A stretch of 64,000 nucleotides of DNA from DATFDN01 sp963767645 (GTDB taxonomy: Bacteria > Pseudomonadota > Alphaproteobacteria > Acetobacterales > Acetobacteraceae), in contig CAVYEW010000015.1 in NCBI GenBank assembly GCA_963767645.1, positions 21,402 through 85,401 of the forward strand, written 5' to 3'. The notes below the pieces were generated by a model. It was not told the DNA's origin, made no database searches, and saw only the letters and a list, made by a program, of their open reading frames with translations. A program made the translations under genes and the position numbers. Positions 49,478 through 57,896 of this stretch are shown here, piece by piece (position 1 is the stretch's first letter; every line of letters starts with the position of its first letter).

Positions 49478-49735
49478 TCACTGCACCAGCGCCGGCACCA
49501 TCTCGTGCTGTAGGATGGCGGCAATGGCCACCTCCTGGTCGCCCGCGACAGCCATCGGCGTGCCGTCGGCGGCATGAATGGCATAGCCCTGTTCGCCGTT
49601 GATGGTCGTGGGACGGATGTAGGCGATCTGCTGGAGGCCAAGCTGCGCGAGCTGTGCCTCGGACAGGTGGCGAATGTCGAATTTGGCGCGCATTGCTCCG
49701 GTCGCCTCGCCCGGCTCGTTCGTGTTAGGGTTCAT
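49478..49735 (-). CDS. DUF1150 family protein
   Basis: An 85-residue protein of unknown function. RHLSEAQLAQLGLQQIAYIR, then GEQGYAIHAADGTPMAVAGD, then a final helix IAAILQHEMVPALVQ match the DUF1150 pattern I know from alphaproteobacteria. Members are usually encoded next to Hsp20 small heat-shock proteins, as here (72 bases downstream of it), which suggests heat-shock co-expression. Confidence 0.85.
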   Translation of the reverse strand: MNPNTNEPGEATGAMRAKFDIRHLSEAQLAQLGLQQIAYIRPTTINGEQGYAIHAADGTPMAVAGDQEVAIAAILQHEMVPALVQ

Positions 49736-49807
49736 CGTGGCATTCTCCTCGCGCCGGTCCGATCAGCGGCCCCGGCGCCGTATGTGGGCGCACTCACTCA
49801 GACGCAC

Positions 49808-50272
49808 TCACTCGGACTGGGCCTCGCCTTCGACCAGGCGGGCTGAATCATTCGCGTCCGCCGTCCTGCGCCCGATCGATATCGTCTTGACGCGAGGCTC
49901 CGGCTGCGGGCGGGCCAGATCGATGTTGAGCAGCCCGTTGTCGAGCCAGGCGCCCCGTACCTCGATCCCCTCGGCCAGCACGAAGGCCCGCTGGAACTGC
50001 CGCGCGGCGATGCCGCGATGCAGGAACACCCGGTCTTGCGCGTCCTCCGACTGCCGACCGCGGATCACGAGCTGGTTGTCCTCCTGCGTGATCTGCAGGT
50101 CGTCCATCGAAAAGCCGGCCACGGCGAGGGTGATGCGCAGCCCGGTCGGGCTGACCTGCTCGATGTTGTACGGCGGATAGCCGTCGGCCGAGGTCTTGGA
50201 CGCACGTTCGAGCATCTGCTCGAGGTGATCGAAGCCCAGGAACATCGGCGAAGTGAACAAGCGCGTGGACAT
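49808..50272 (-). CDS. Hsp20/alpha-crystallin small heat-shock protein
   Basis: A 154-residue ATP-independent holdase. The alpha-crystallin domain spans residues about 35-140: PPYNIEQVSPTGLRITLAVA, GFSMDDLQITQEDNQLVIRG, VFLHRGIAARQFQRAFVLAE and NGLLNIDLARPQPEPRVKTI, with an I-x-I-like motif TISIG near the end for oligomer contacts. The N-terminus MSTRLFTSPMFLGFDHLEQM is of the IbpA type. The ATG is at 50272. It leads the Hsp20-DUF1150 pair. Confidence 0.92.
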   Translation of the reverse strand: MSTRLFTSPMFLGFDHLEQMLERASKTSADGYPPYNIEQVSPTGLRITLAVAGFSMDDLQITQEDNQLVIRGRQSEDAQDRVFLHRGIAARQFQRAFVLAEGIEVRGAWLDNGLLNIDLARPQPEPRVKTISIGRRTADANDSARLVEGEAQSE

Positions 50273-50424
50273 TGGCCCCCTCTATGCCAGAGCGAAGCAT
50301 CTGCCAGAGCCCGCTCGCGGCACCCTGGCAAGGCACGAAGTGGGTCGCGCAAGGCGGATTCGCAAGAGGCGAACCTCGGCGCCGGAGCCACGTTCAGTGT
50401 GCGGCTTCGGCAAGGGAGGACGCC

Positions 50425-50610
50425 ATGGCGGACGAGACAGCGCGCATGAACCCCGGCCCCGCGAACCCTGGAGACGAGGCGCCGCCGGGCACTCCGGGCA
50501 CCGGAGAGGACGTGTGTCCGGAATGCCACGGCACCGGCAAGGTGCAATCCGGAGAGTGCCCGGCCTGCGGCGGCACCGGCAAGATCGTCCGGGCGATCGG
50601 CGGCGCCTGA
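50425..50610 (+). CDS. Small DnaJ-type zinc-finger protein, 61 residues
   Basis: MADETARMNPGPANPGDEAP, then two C-x2-C-x-G-x-G units: CPECHGTGKV and CPACGGTGKI. These are half of a DnaJ cysteine-rich domain and could bind one zinc. GGGAGGA lies 4 bases before the ATG at 50425. It is divergent from hsp20, so a role with misfolded proteins or thiol chemistry is possible but unproven. Such single-module proteins are found in several alphaproteobacteria. Confidence 0.7.
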   Translation: MADETARMNPGPANPGDEAPPGTPGTGEDVCPECHGTGKVQSGECPACGGTGKIVRAIGGA

Positions 50611-50614
50611 TCGC

Positions 50615-51295
50615 TTACGGGGATCGGCCGGCGAAGGCGGCGTGAATCGCGGCCACGCGGACGGATAAGGCTTGATGCGCCCGGGCGGCTCCTCTGGCGA
50701 GCTGGAGTAACGCGGGGATCTGGCCGGGCGCACGGACCACCGATGCGGCGACGCGAACCGGTCCGATGCGGCCGCTCCCGGACAGCGCGACCAGCGCCGC
50801 CGGGGGCAGCCCGAGGCCCGCCGGATCGCACACGGCCCGCAGGGCGGCAAACCGCAAGCCCGCCGCGGAAGCGACTTCCGCGACCGGCCCGCTTTCCAGG
50901 TCAAGCGCCGCGCAGCCTGTCTGAACCCACAGACGGCGCTTGTCGCCGACGCCCGCAGCGATGGTCTCGGCACCGAGCAGGCGATGTGCGGTCGGGCCGC
51001 CAAGCCATGCCGAGAGTGGGGGATCGACCGCGAAATGCCCGCTTCCGGCCAGGATCGCCTCGGGCACGAGCAGCGCGCCCGCCTCTAGCGCCGGGTCGAG
51101 CCCGCCCGCCAGGCCGAAGCTGACCAGCGCCGTCGCGCCTTGCTCGATGAGGCGGCGCGCCGCCCCCCGCGCCCCCGCCTCCGTGCCGCCGCCGACCGCC
51201 ACCGGCAGCCCGAGGCGTCGGGCGATCCGCGCCTCCGCCGAGAGCCCGGTGACGATGCCGATGCGCTCAGAACCCAACCGCCACGACCGGGTCAT
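50615..51295 (-). CDS. hpnG: Hopanoid-associated phosphorylase HpnG
   Basis: A 226-residue nucleoside-phosphorylase-like protein. IGIVTGLSAEARIARRLGLP, ATALVSFGLAGGLDPALEAG, GCAALDLESGPVAEVASAAG (the M-E/D-L-E-S-type site) and RFAALRAVCDPAGLGLPPAA fit the family. HpnG is known to remove adenine from adenosylhopane to give ribosylhopane, a step towards extended hopanoids. Its ATG at 51295 overlaps the shc end by 29 bases, so the two are coupled. The 3' end faces the zinc-finger gene closely (4 bases). Confidence 0.87.
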   Translation of the reverse strand: MTRSWRLGSERIGIVTGLSAEARIARRLGLPVAVGGGTEAGARGAARRLIEQGATALVSFGLAGGLDPALEAGALLVPEAILAGSGHFAVDPPLSAWLGGPTAHRLLGAETIAAGVGDKRRLWVQTGCAALDLESGPVAEVASAAGLRFAALRAVCDPAGLGLPPAALVALSGSGRIGPVRVAASVVRAPGQIPALLQLARGAARAHQALSVRVAAIHAAFAGRSP

Positions 51296-53192
51296 TGGCC
51301 CGAAGAAGATTGCGGTACCGGGCCAGGGCGAGCAACGGGAAATACAGCCGATAACCGTGGTAGCGCAGGTAGAACACGCGCGGAAAGCCGACGGCAGTGA
51401 AGGGCAGCTCGGTCCACTCCCCGTCTGCGTGCTGGGTGCGCGTCAGATAGGCGATGCCGCGCGCCACCGCCGGATGGTCAACCTCGCCGGCCGCCATCAG
51501 GCCGAGCAGCGCCCAGGCGGTCTGGCTGGGGGTGCTCTCGCGGTAGCGACCGGGCGGGGCGTCCGCGTAGGTCTCTTCGTCCTCGCCCCAGCCGCCGTCC
51601 TCGCGCTGGGCCGCCAACAGGAAGCCCACGGCCCGGCGGATGGCCGGGTCGGCGTGCGGCAGGCCGGCGGCGTTCAGGGCGCACAGCACCGACCAGGTGC
51701 CGTAGATGTAGTTGGTGCCCCACCGGCCGAACCAACTTCCATCCGGCTCCTGCCCGCGCCGCAGGAAGTCGATCGCACGCCGGATCACCGGATCGCCGGC
51801 GCTCATTCCGCTCTGCGCCAGGAAGGAGATGCAGCGGGCGGTGACATCCGCCGTCGGCGGGTCGAGCAGCGCACCGTGGTCGGCGAACGGGATGTGGTTC
51901 AGATAGTCGTGCGTGTTCTCCGGCTCGAAGGCGCCCCATCCGCCGTCGCTCGACTGCATCCCGATCACCCAGGCCTGGGCGCGCTGAAGCGCTTCGGCCG
52001 ATGATGCGTCCCGCTGGCGATCCAGCAGCATCCCCACCACCGCGGTGTCGTCGACGTCCGGATAGTAGTCGTTGTGATACTGGAATGCCCATCCGCCGGG
52101 CGGCACGCCGGGACGCCGCACCGCCCAATCGCCCACCACGTCGGTGATCTGCCGTCCGCACAGCCACTGGCAGGCGGCATCGACCTTCTCCGAGCCTTGC
52201 GGCCATGTCTCGGCCAAGGCGTGTCCCGCGAGGCAGGTGTCCCAGACCGGCGAGAGGCAGGGCTGGCAATAGGCGCGGGCATCGTCCACGACCAGCAGCT
52301 TGCGCACCGCCTTCCAGGCGGTGGCCGCGGGCGGTGCGTCGAGAGGGAAGCAAAGCGTGTCGAACATCATCACGCTGTTGGCGATGGCCGGATAGATGCC
52401 GCCAAGCCCGTCCTCATCGTTCAGCCGCTCGGTGACGAAGGCCACGGCACGCTCGATTGCCCGCGCGCGTGCGCGGGCGGGAAACGCCGGCTCGGCCAAG
52501 CGCAGCGCGGTGTCGAGATGCTTGAAGATGCGCCCCCAGGACGAGCGGTAGGGACCGCGGATCCAGTTGCCCACCTGCTCCGGCGGCTGGCGGAACAGCT
52601 CGCGCACCGTCACGCGGCGCGGGTTGCGGGCACGCGGGCGCAACGCCATCAGCACCAGCAGCGGCACGATCACCGTGCGCGACCAGTACGACACCTTGCT
52701 GAGGTGGAACGGGAACCACAGCGGCAGGTGCATAATCTCGACCGGCATGACCGGGACCGCCCGCCACGGCACCTCGCCGAACAATGCGAGCTGGGCGCGG
52801 GTGAAGACATTGCTCCGCTCCGCCCCGCCGGCAGCGAGGATGGCGGCCCGGGCGCGCTGCATATGCAGGGCGTCGGGCGAGTCGCCGATGCAGCGGAGAG
52901 CGAAATACGCCTTCACGCTGCACGACAGATCGAAGCCGCCGTCGTAAAACAGCGGCCAGCCGCCGTGGGTGCCCTGCTGCTCGCGCAGATAGGTGCCGAT
53001 CTTTGCTTCAAGTGCCGGGTCGATCCGGTCGAGGAAGTGCTCCAGCAGCACGTATTCGGCCGGGATCGTGGCATCCGCCTCCAGCTCGAACACGAAATGC
53101 CCGTCGGCGCGCTGCCGGCGGGCAAGCGCGGCGGCGGCGCGCGACACGCTGCTTTCCAGGCCGTCGGCGTATGTCAGAGTCTCGACGTTCAT
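51267..53192 (-). CDS. shc: Squalene-hopene cyclase
   Basis: Cyclises squalene to hopene/hopanol at the inner membrane. The 641-residue protein has the catalytic motif DVDDTAVVGMLL (general acid aspartate) and many QW repeats (DGGWGAFEPENTHDYLNHIP, DGSWFGRWGTNYIYG, REDGGWGEDEETYADAPPGR, DGEWTELPFTAVGFPRVFYL). Hydrophobic helices such as TVIVPLLVLMALRP suit monotopic membrane binding. The ATG at 53192 is preferred over a TTG at 53198. It is followed by hpnG and preceded by hpnE, the usual hopanoid order. Confidence 0.96.
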   Translation of the reverse strand: MNVETLTYADGLESSVSRAAAALARRQRADGHFVFELEADATIPAEYVLLEHFLDRIDPALEAKIGTYLREQQGTHGGWPLFYDGGFDLSCSVKAYFALRCIGDSPDALHMQRARAAILAAGGAERSNVFTRAQLALFGEVPWRAVPVMPVEIMHLPLWFPFHLSKVSYWSRTVIVPLLVLMALRPRARNPRRVTVRELFRQPPEQVGNWIRGPYRSSWGRIFKHLDTALRLAEPAFPARARARAIERAVAFVTERLNDEDGLGGIYPAIANSVMMFDTLCFPLDAPPAATAWKAVRKLLVVDDARAYCQPCLSPVWDTCLAGHALAETWPQGSEKVDAACQWLCGRQITDVVGDWAVRRPGVPPGGWAFQYHNDYYPDVDDTAVVGMLLDRQRDASSAEALQRAQAWVIGMQSSDGGWGAFEPENTHDYLNHIPFADHGALLDPPTADVTARCISFLAQSGMSAGDPVIRRAIDFLRRGQEPDGSWFGRWGTNYIYGTWSVLCALNAAGLPHADPAIRRAVGFLLAAQREDGGWGEDEETYADAPPGRYRESTPSQTAWALLGLMAAGEVDHPAVARGIAYLTRTQHADGEWTELPFTAVGFPRVFYLRYHGYRLYFPLLALARYRNLLRANDPVVAVGF

Positions 53193-53201
53193 CGACAACT
53201 G

Positions 53202-54455
53202 TTATGAGGAAGAAAGTATCACCTGGGCCGCACGCCGGCCGGACCTGATCGCACCCTCGATCGTGGCAGGCAAGCCGGTCGCGGTCCAATCCCCCGCCAG
53301 CGCGAGGTTGGCAAGCCCGACCCGTGGACCCGGCCTTCGTCGCTCCTGCTCGGCCGTTGCGGCGAAGGTCGCGCGCTTCTCCTTCACCACCCGCCAGGGC
53401 GGCACTTTTGTCAGCGTCTCCGTGAGATCAAGGGCGGCACGCACTTCCGGCCAGACTGTGTCCGCCAGGACATCGGCCGGGCGATCGATCAGGCGATTGG
53501 CGGCGCTGATCGTCACCGAGACGTGTCCTTCCTTGACGAACACCCATTCCGCGGTCCCGCCGATCAGGCCGATGAAGCCGGCCGGACCGGGCTCGGCCGA
53601 AAGGCGGAAATGCACGTTCAAGATCGCCTCGAATGCATCGGGCGCCGACAGGCCGGGCAGAAGGTCTTCGGCCACCCAGGGCGGCACGGCGAGGACCACG
53701 GCCTCGCTCGTGCCCAGCTTGAGAAATCCCTCCGGCAGTTGCAGACCGGCCACTCGGCCATCCTCGATGCCGAGGCCGGCGACACGGCGGCTCATGCGCA
53801 GCTCCGCCCCGGCCGCGCGCAGTCGTGCCAGCGCCGGGTCGATGAACGCCGCCGAGAGGCCCGCACGCGGGAAGCGCGGAAGGCAGGCCGCGCCGCCCTG
53901 CATCAGCGTCTCGCGCACGACCGCGCCGAGCAGGCGCGCAAGGCCCGTCTCCGGCGGCGTGTTGAGGGCCGCGATGGCGAGCGGCTTCATCAGGCGCTCG
54001 TACAGTCTGCCGCCTCCCAGCGCCTCCGCCACACTGCGGTCGTCATCAATGCCACGAAGGCCGCCCAGCTTCAGATAGTCCCCGATCCCCGTTCCTGGCA
54101 CCCGGCGACGGGGCGAGAAAGCCCACCAGGGCAGACGGCCGAGATTCGGCCGCACCGTCCAGCGCGCGCCGGTGCAGAGGTCGTGGAAGGGGAACATCGG
54201 CTTGTCCGGTCCGGCCAGGGCGCCGGTCCCGCCGATTGCGTCGAGATAGGCGAAAGCGGCGCTGTTGCCGCTCAGCAAGAGATGGTTGCCGTTATCGATA
54301 GTGAGGCCCAGCTCGCGGTCAGGGTACGAGCGGCACCGCCCGCCCGCGGCAGGTCCGGCTTCATGGATCGTCACAGAACATCCCGCCTCTGCGAGACTCA
54401 ACGCCGCGGCGAGCCCGGCCAGCCCCGCCCCGATCACATGCACCCGGGTAGTCAC
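53202..54455 (-). CDS. hpnE: Hydroxysqualene dehydroxylase HpnE
   Basis: FAD-dependent amine-oxidase-like enzyme, last step from farnesyl diphosphate to squalene in the HpnCDE route. VHVIGAGLAGLAAALSLAEA is the dinucleotide-binding motif, and the second glycine-rich element is HEAGPAAGGRCRSY. DNGNHLLLSGNSAAFAYLDA, CLPRFPRAGLSAAFIDPALA and the C-terminal ANLALAGDWTATGLPATIEG agree with HpnE. I chose the GTG at 54455 (MTTRVHVIGAG); a TTG at 54494 would add 13 residues. Nine bases separate its stop from the shc ATG. The partner genes hpnC and hpnD, normally just upstream, are not here. Confidence 0.9.
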   Translation of the reverse strand: MTTRVHVIGAGLAGLAAALSLAEAGCSVTIHEAGPAAGGRCRSYPDRELGLTIDNGNHLLLSGNSAAFAYLDAIGGTGALAGPDKPMFPFHDLCTGARWTVRPNLGRLPWWAFSPRRRVPGTGIGDYLKLGGLRGIDDDRSVAEALGGGRLYERLMKPLAIAALNTPPETGLARLLGAVVRETLMQGGAACLPRFPRAGLSAAFIDPALARLRAAGAELRMSRRVAGLGIEDGRVAGLQLPEGFLKLGTSEAVVLAVPPWVAEDLLPGLSAPDAFEAILNVHFRLSAEPGPAGFIGLIGGTAEWVFVKEGHVSVTISAANRLIDRPADVLADTVWPEVRAALDLTETLTKVPPWRVVKEKRATFAATAEQERRRPGPRVGLANLALAGDWTATGLPATIEGAIRSGRRAAQVILSSS

Positions 54456-54561
54456 GCGGCGAAGTGGTCGGAAAGTGTCGGCATCGCGGCGCAATGCACC
54501 GCTGCGCGCCGGTGGTCAACGAGTGGAGCGGCGAACTGGCCCCGCCCCTTACCGCCGGCGT

Positions 54562-54685
54562 ATGATGACCTTGATCTTCACGGTCAAAAGTCACCATGAT
54601 CGGCAGCAGGAGCCACCCATGTAGGCTCATGGTTGCACTCCCTAGCGGCGGTCCGGGGTCATTCCCGACCGCCGCTGCCATTTTA
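54562..54685 (+). ncRNA. Candidate structured RNA, copy 1 (paired with 61843)
   Basis: A block of about 40 bases opening GATGACCTTGATCTTCACGG is nearly identical to one at 61843. It is followed by AGGAG, a small inverted repeat GAGCC/GGCTC, and a strong hairpin with arms GCGGCGGT/ACCGCCGC and inner CGGG/CCCG (54645-54675), then a CATTTTA tail that resembles a rho-independent terminator. It lies between divergent hpnE and the SMP-30 gene (190 bases ahead of it). A 20-codon frame, starting MMTLIFTVKSHH, runs through the block and ends at an ATG-TAG, so a leader peptide is an alternative reading. Confidence 0.5.
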
Positions 54686-54875
54686 TCCAGCCGCCGAGTG
54701 ATCGTTCGGCTGGTCGGCGCTGCCGTCTCTCCGGTTCCCTGTCAGGATCGGGCATCTCACAATTCGTGAACCCAACGCCCGTTTCGGATACGCCACTCGC
54801 CCGAATTTGACGGCCCGAAACGGCGAGAGCAGCTTCGGACAAGGGACCCAGAAGCCCGCCCGGAGGAAACGCGCG

Positions 54876-55761
54876 ATGTATCTCGGACCACCGCCGCAGC
54901 GGCTCGAACCGACCGTCTGGACCACGTTGCCGAAGGAGCTTCGCCTCGCCTCGCCGACGCCGGAGCGGCACAACTTCCTCGAAGGCCCCTCATTCGACCG
55001 CGACGGCAACCTGCATGTCGTCGATATCTTCGCCGGCCGCACCTACAAAATATCGCCTGTCGGCAAATGGGAGATGGTGATCGAATATGACGGCCAGCCG
55101 AATGGGTTGAAGATCCACAAGGACGGCCGCATTCACCTCGCCTGCCGCAAATACGGTTTGGCCACGCTCGATCCCCGACGGGGGATCGTCGAGAGCCTCG
55201 TGGATGGTCCTCGGCGCGGGCAGAAATTCCGTAGCCTCAACGACCTTGTCTTCCACAGCAGCGGCGACATCTATTTCACCGATCAGGGGCGCACCGGTCT
55301 CCAGGACCCGTCCGGCCGGGTCTATTGCCTGCGCACCAATGGGCGACTGGAAACCATCGTCGACACCGTGCCCAGCCCGAATGGGCTGGTGTTCAACCCG
55401 GCCGAGACGGAGTTGTTCGTCGCCGTCACCCGCGGCAACTGCATCTGGTGGGTGGACATGCAGGACCCCGAGCGCCGCGCCGCCCTGTTCGTGCAAATGC
55501 ACGCGCAGGGACCGGACGGCCTCGCCATGGATGCCGCCGGCAATCTGGTGATCGCGCACGCCTATCATGGCGCCGTGTGGGTCTATGGCCGCGATGCCGC
55601 GCCGCTCTACTACATCCGCCCGACGCACGGTCTAATGACTACCAACGTCGCCTTCGGCGGCCCCGACAACAAGACGCTGTACATCGTCGAAGTCCGCCAG
55701 TTGCTCCATCCTCACGGTGCCCCTGCCAGTGCCCGGTCAGCCCATGTTTTCGCACGCCTGA
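54876..55761 (+). CDS. SMP-30/gluconolactonase-like protein, frameshifted near the 3' end
   Basis: A six-bladed propeller lactonase-type protein of about 294 residues. HNFLEGPSFDRDGNLHVVDI (metal glutamate), SLNDLVFHSSGDIYFTDQGR, VPSPNGLVFNPAETELFVAV and GPDGLAMDAAGNLVIAHAYH (metal-site N and D) match the family. CGGAGGAAAC precedes the ATG at 54876. At 55690 the frame is lost (GAAGTCC). Removing one A restores the normal end S-A-S-C-S-I-L-T-V-P-L, then PVPGQPMFSHA and a stop at 55761. As written, the frame instead runs on into the transporter gene and makes a false 779-codon fusion. It probably hydrolyses a sugar or aromatic lactone imported by the adjacent MFS protein. Confidence 0.82.
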
Positions 55762-55829
55762 GGGAGCACCGGCCGGACATCAACACCTGCAACGACGGAC
55801 CATTCTGCTTGCCGGGGAGGATACGCCCC

Positions 55830-57146
55830 ATGCCCACAAGTACCCGCCGTCGGTTCTGGGTCTATTTCCTGCTGTTTCTGCTTAACAGCATCAGCTACAC
55901 GGACCGCATCAACATGTCGGTCGCGGGGCACCCGGTCGCCCGCGACTTTGGCCTGTCGCCGGTGGCGCTCGGCTACCTGTTCTCCTCGTTTCTCTGGGCC
56001 TATGTGCTGATGATGCTGCCCGGCGGGCGCCTGATCGACAGCATCGGCGCGCACCGCGTGGCCACGATCATGGCCACGATCTGGTCGGTCGCGCAAATTC
56101 TGAGCGGGGCCTCGATCGGCTTCGCGACCATGCTGCTGACCCGCCTCGGGCTCGGCGTCGGCGAGGCGCCGGTCTCGCCGATCAGCTATCAAAGCGTGCG
56201 CCTGTGGGGGCCGGCGCGCGAGCATGGCGTGGCGATCGGGGCCATCCAGTCGGGAACGCTGCTCGGGCCGGCAGTGGCGTCGCCGATCGTGGCCTGGATC
56301 ATCGCCAATGCCTCGTGGCGGGTCTCGTTCTACGTCACCGGCACCGTCGGGCTCGTCTGGGTGATCGTCTGGACAGCCCTGGTGTCCACGCCCGAACGCA
56401 CAAGATGGCTGCCGGAAGCGGAACGGCGGCATATCCTTGCCAATCGACAGGTCGCCCAGGCGCCGACAACCGGGAACGGCGTGGGGTATCGTGGATTGCT
56501 GCGCTCCCCCTCCATGTGGGGTCTGGCGATATCGCAGGGTTGCGCCGTCTATTCCCTTTACCTGTATCTGAGTTGGCTGCCGACCTATCTGCAAACCGCA
56601 CGTCACGTGTCGATCGTCAACTCCGGCCTGTTCAACTCGGTGCCGTACTTCGTCGGAGCGATCGCCATCATCGTTACCAACTGGATCGGCGACGCGATCC
56701 TCACCCCGAGCACGATGCAGAGCGGACGACGGCGCCTCGTGGTCGTGGCCTGCCTCGTGCTGGCGGCCGCCGGGATGGCGATTCCCTATGTCCAGTCGCT
56801 GGGGGTGGTCGTCTTCCTGACGATCCTGCCGATCAGTTTCAGCAACACCGCGAGCGCGACCAACGCCGCGCTGACCAGCGATCTGCTGCGCTCGCCGGCC
56901 GATTCCGGCCGGGCATTCGCCTTTCTGGTCCTCGGCGGCAACCTCTTCGGCCTGCTCGCGCCGATCGTCACCGGCTACATCGTGCAGGCGACCGGCAGCT
57001 TTTCATCGGCGTTCGTCCTGGCCGGAGCGCTGGCGCTGCTGGGGGCCGTGATCTCGCTGACGCTGACCCGCCACACGCTCGGTGAGTCTCCGACTATCGC
57101 CACGCCGTCGACCTCCTATCCGCGCACCGGCAGCCCCGCTGCATGA
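55830..57146 (+). CDS. MFS transporter (anion:cation symporter type)
   Basis: A 438-residue inner-membrane carrier with twelve predicted hydrophobic helices. VYFLLFLLNSISYTDRINMS at the N-terminus, the loop GGRLIDSIGAHRVATIMATI and RLGLGVGEAPVSPISYQSV resemble ACS-family sugar-acid and aromatic-acid transporters (ExuT/GudP type). GGGGAGGA lies before the ATG at 55830. It follows the SMP-30-like gene by 68 bases, so the pair likely imports and opens one compound. No frame defect seen. Confidence 0.87.
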   Translation: MPTSTRRRFWVYFLLFLLNSISYTDRINMSVAGHPVARDFGLSPVALGYLFSSFLWAYVLMMLPGGRLIDSIGAHRVATIMATIWSVAQILSGASIGFATMLLTRLGLGVGEAPVSPISYQSVRLWGPAREHGVAIGAIQSGTLLGPAVASPIVAWIIANASWRVSFYVTGTVGLVWVIVWTALVSTPERTRWLPEAERRHILANRQVAQAPTTGNGVGYRGLLRSPSMWGLAISQGCAVYSLYLYLSWLPTYLQTARHVSIVNSGLFNSVPYFVGAIAIIVTNWIGDAILTPSTMQSGRRRLVVVACLVLAAAGMAIPYVQSLGVVVFLTILPISFSNTASATNAALTSDLLRSPADSGRAFAFLVLGGNLFGLLAPIVTGYIVQATGSFSSAFVLAGALALLGAVISLTLTRHTLGESPTIATPSTSYPRTGSPAA

Positions 57147-57209
57147 GCCGCACCGTCCGAGTGGTTTAGGCGGCGAGTCCTCTTCCTCAATCGCGGCCTG
57201 CTTGGCGGG

Positions 57210-57527
57210 TCAGCCTTTCGTGACTTCGCGCAACATAGCCTGACGCAAAATGTCGTTGAGTTTCGTTTGGTATCCCCGCCCCATCGAGCGCAGCCACGCG
57301 AGTACGTCGGCATCCAGACGGACAGTGATCTGCTCCTTCACCGGCCGATAGAACGGATTGCGAAGCGCGCTCTTCCAAAATGCTTCGGGTAGCGGCGGAA
57401 TGTCCGACGTGTCGATCCGATCCTCTGGCAGCGTGGCCAATGCTTCCAACTCGGCCTTCTGCTCCGCCGTCAGCGGCTCAGACTGCTCCGGGTCAAGTTC
57501 GTAATTGACGGTATTTTTCCTCCTCAT
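57210..57527 (-). CDS. brnA: BrnA-type antitoxin
   Basis: A 105-residue antitoxin of a type II toxin-antitoxin pair. The N-terminal part (MRRKNTVNYELDPEQSEPLT) binds toxin in known systems, and the C-terminal ribbon-helix-helix domain is KEQITVRLDADVLAWLRSMG followed by GYQTKLNDILRQAML. GAAAGGAGG lies 5 bases before the ATG at 57527. It overlaps the end of brnT by 35 bases. In the family, BrnA represses its own operon through the ribbon-helix-helix domain. Confidence 0.85.
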   Translation of the reverse strand: MRRKNTVNYELDPEQSEPLTAEQKAELEALATLPEDRIDTSDIPPLPEAFWKSALRNPFYRPVKEQITVRLDADVLAWLRSMGRGYQTKLNDILRQAMLREVTKG

Positions 57528-57804
57528 AACGCCTCCTTTCGGATCGCTCAGCCCGGCGAGCCGAGATGATGCGGATGACCTCGGTTCCGCCCCCCTGGTC
57601 ATCTACTGTGTGCGCGACCAGAAGAATTGTGACACCCTCTACCGAGCCGATAGTCCGCCAGCGATACTCGCCGCCTTCGATGCGGTCCTGCTCGCTGAAC
57701 GCGAACGGGTCGAGGAACACCCGGGCGGCGATGTCGAAGCTAACCTTGTGCTTGGCATGATTGATGACGGCCTTGGCTCCATCCCAGGTAAACCGCAGCG
57801 GCAT
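57493..57804 (-). CDS. brnT: BrnT-type ribonuclease toxin
   Basis: A 103-residue RelE-fold toxin that cleaves RNA. FTWDGAKAVINHAKHKVSFD, IAARVFLDPFAF, EYRWRTIGSVEGVTILLVAH and EVIRIISARRAERSERRRYE match BrnT, including the W-D-x-x-K-A-x-x-N-x-x-K-H-x-V-S-F opening and the R-I-I-S-A-R-R active region. The ATG is at 57804. The gene order toxin-antitoxin with overlap is normal for brnTA. Confidence 0.87.
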   Translation of the reverse strand: MPLRFTWDGAKAVINHAKHKVSFDIAARVFLDPFAFSEQDRIEGGEYRWRTIGSVEGVTILLVAHTVDDQGGGTEVIRIISARRAERSERRRYEEEKYRQLRT

Positions 57805-57896
57805 CGCCGATCAGAACCCATGTAGCCACTAGAATGTAGTTACTTGACCCCCACACCGCAAGCCTCCCGGCTGGCTCCCGCTTCGGTGTCCTTCGC

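Noticed and set aside
49775..49808. Short direct repeat GCACTCACTC next to the hsp20 stop
   Set aside because: Only two copies over about 27 bases, partly overlapping the stop region; no evidence of function.
50273..50424. Heat-shock sigma promoter or ROSE thermometer upstream of hsp20
   Set aside because: CTTG-type boxes can be found but the -10 match is poor, and no ROSE-like pairing of the ribosome site was convincing.
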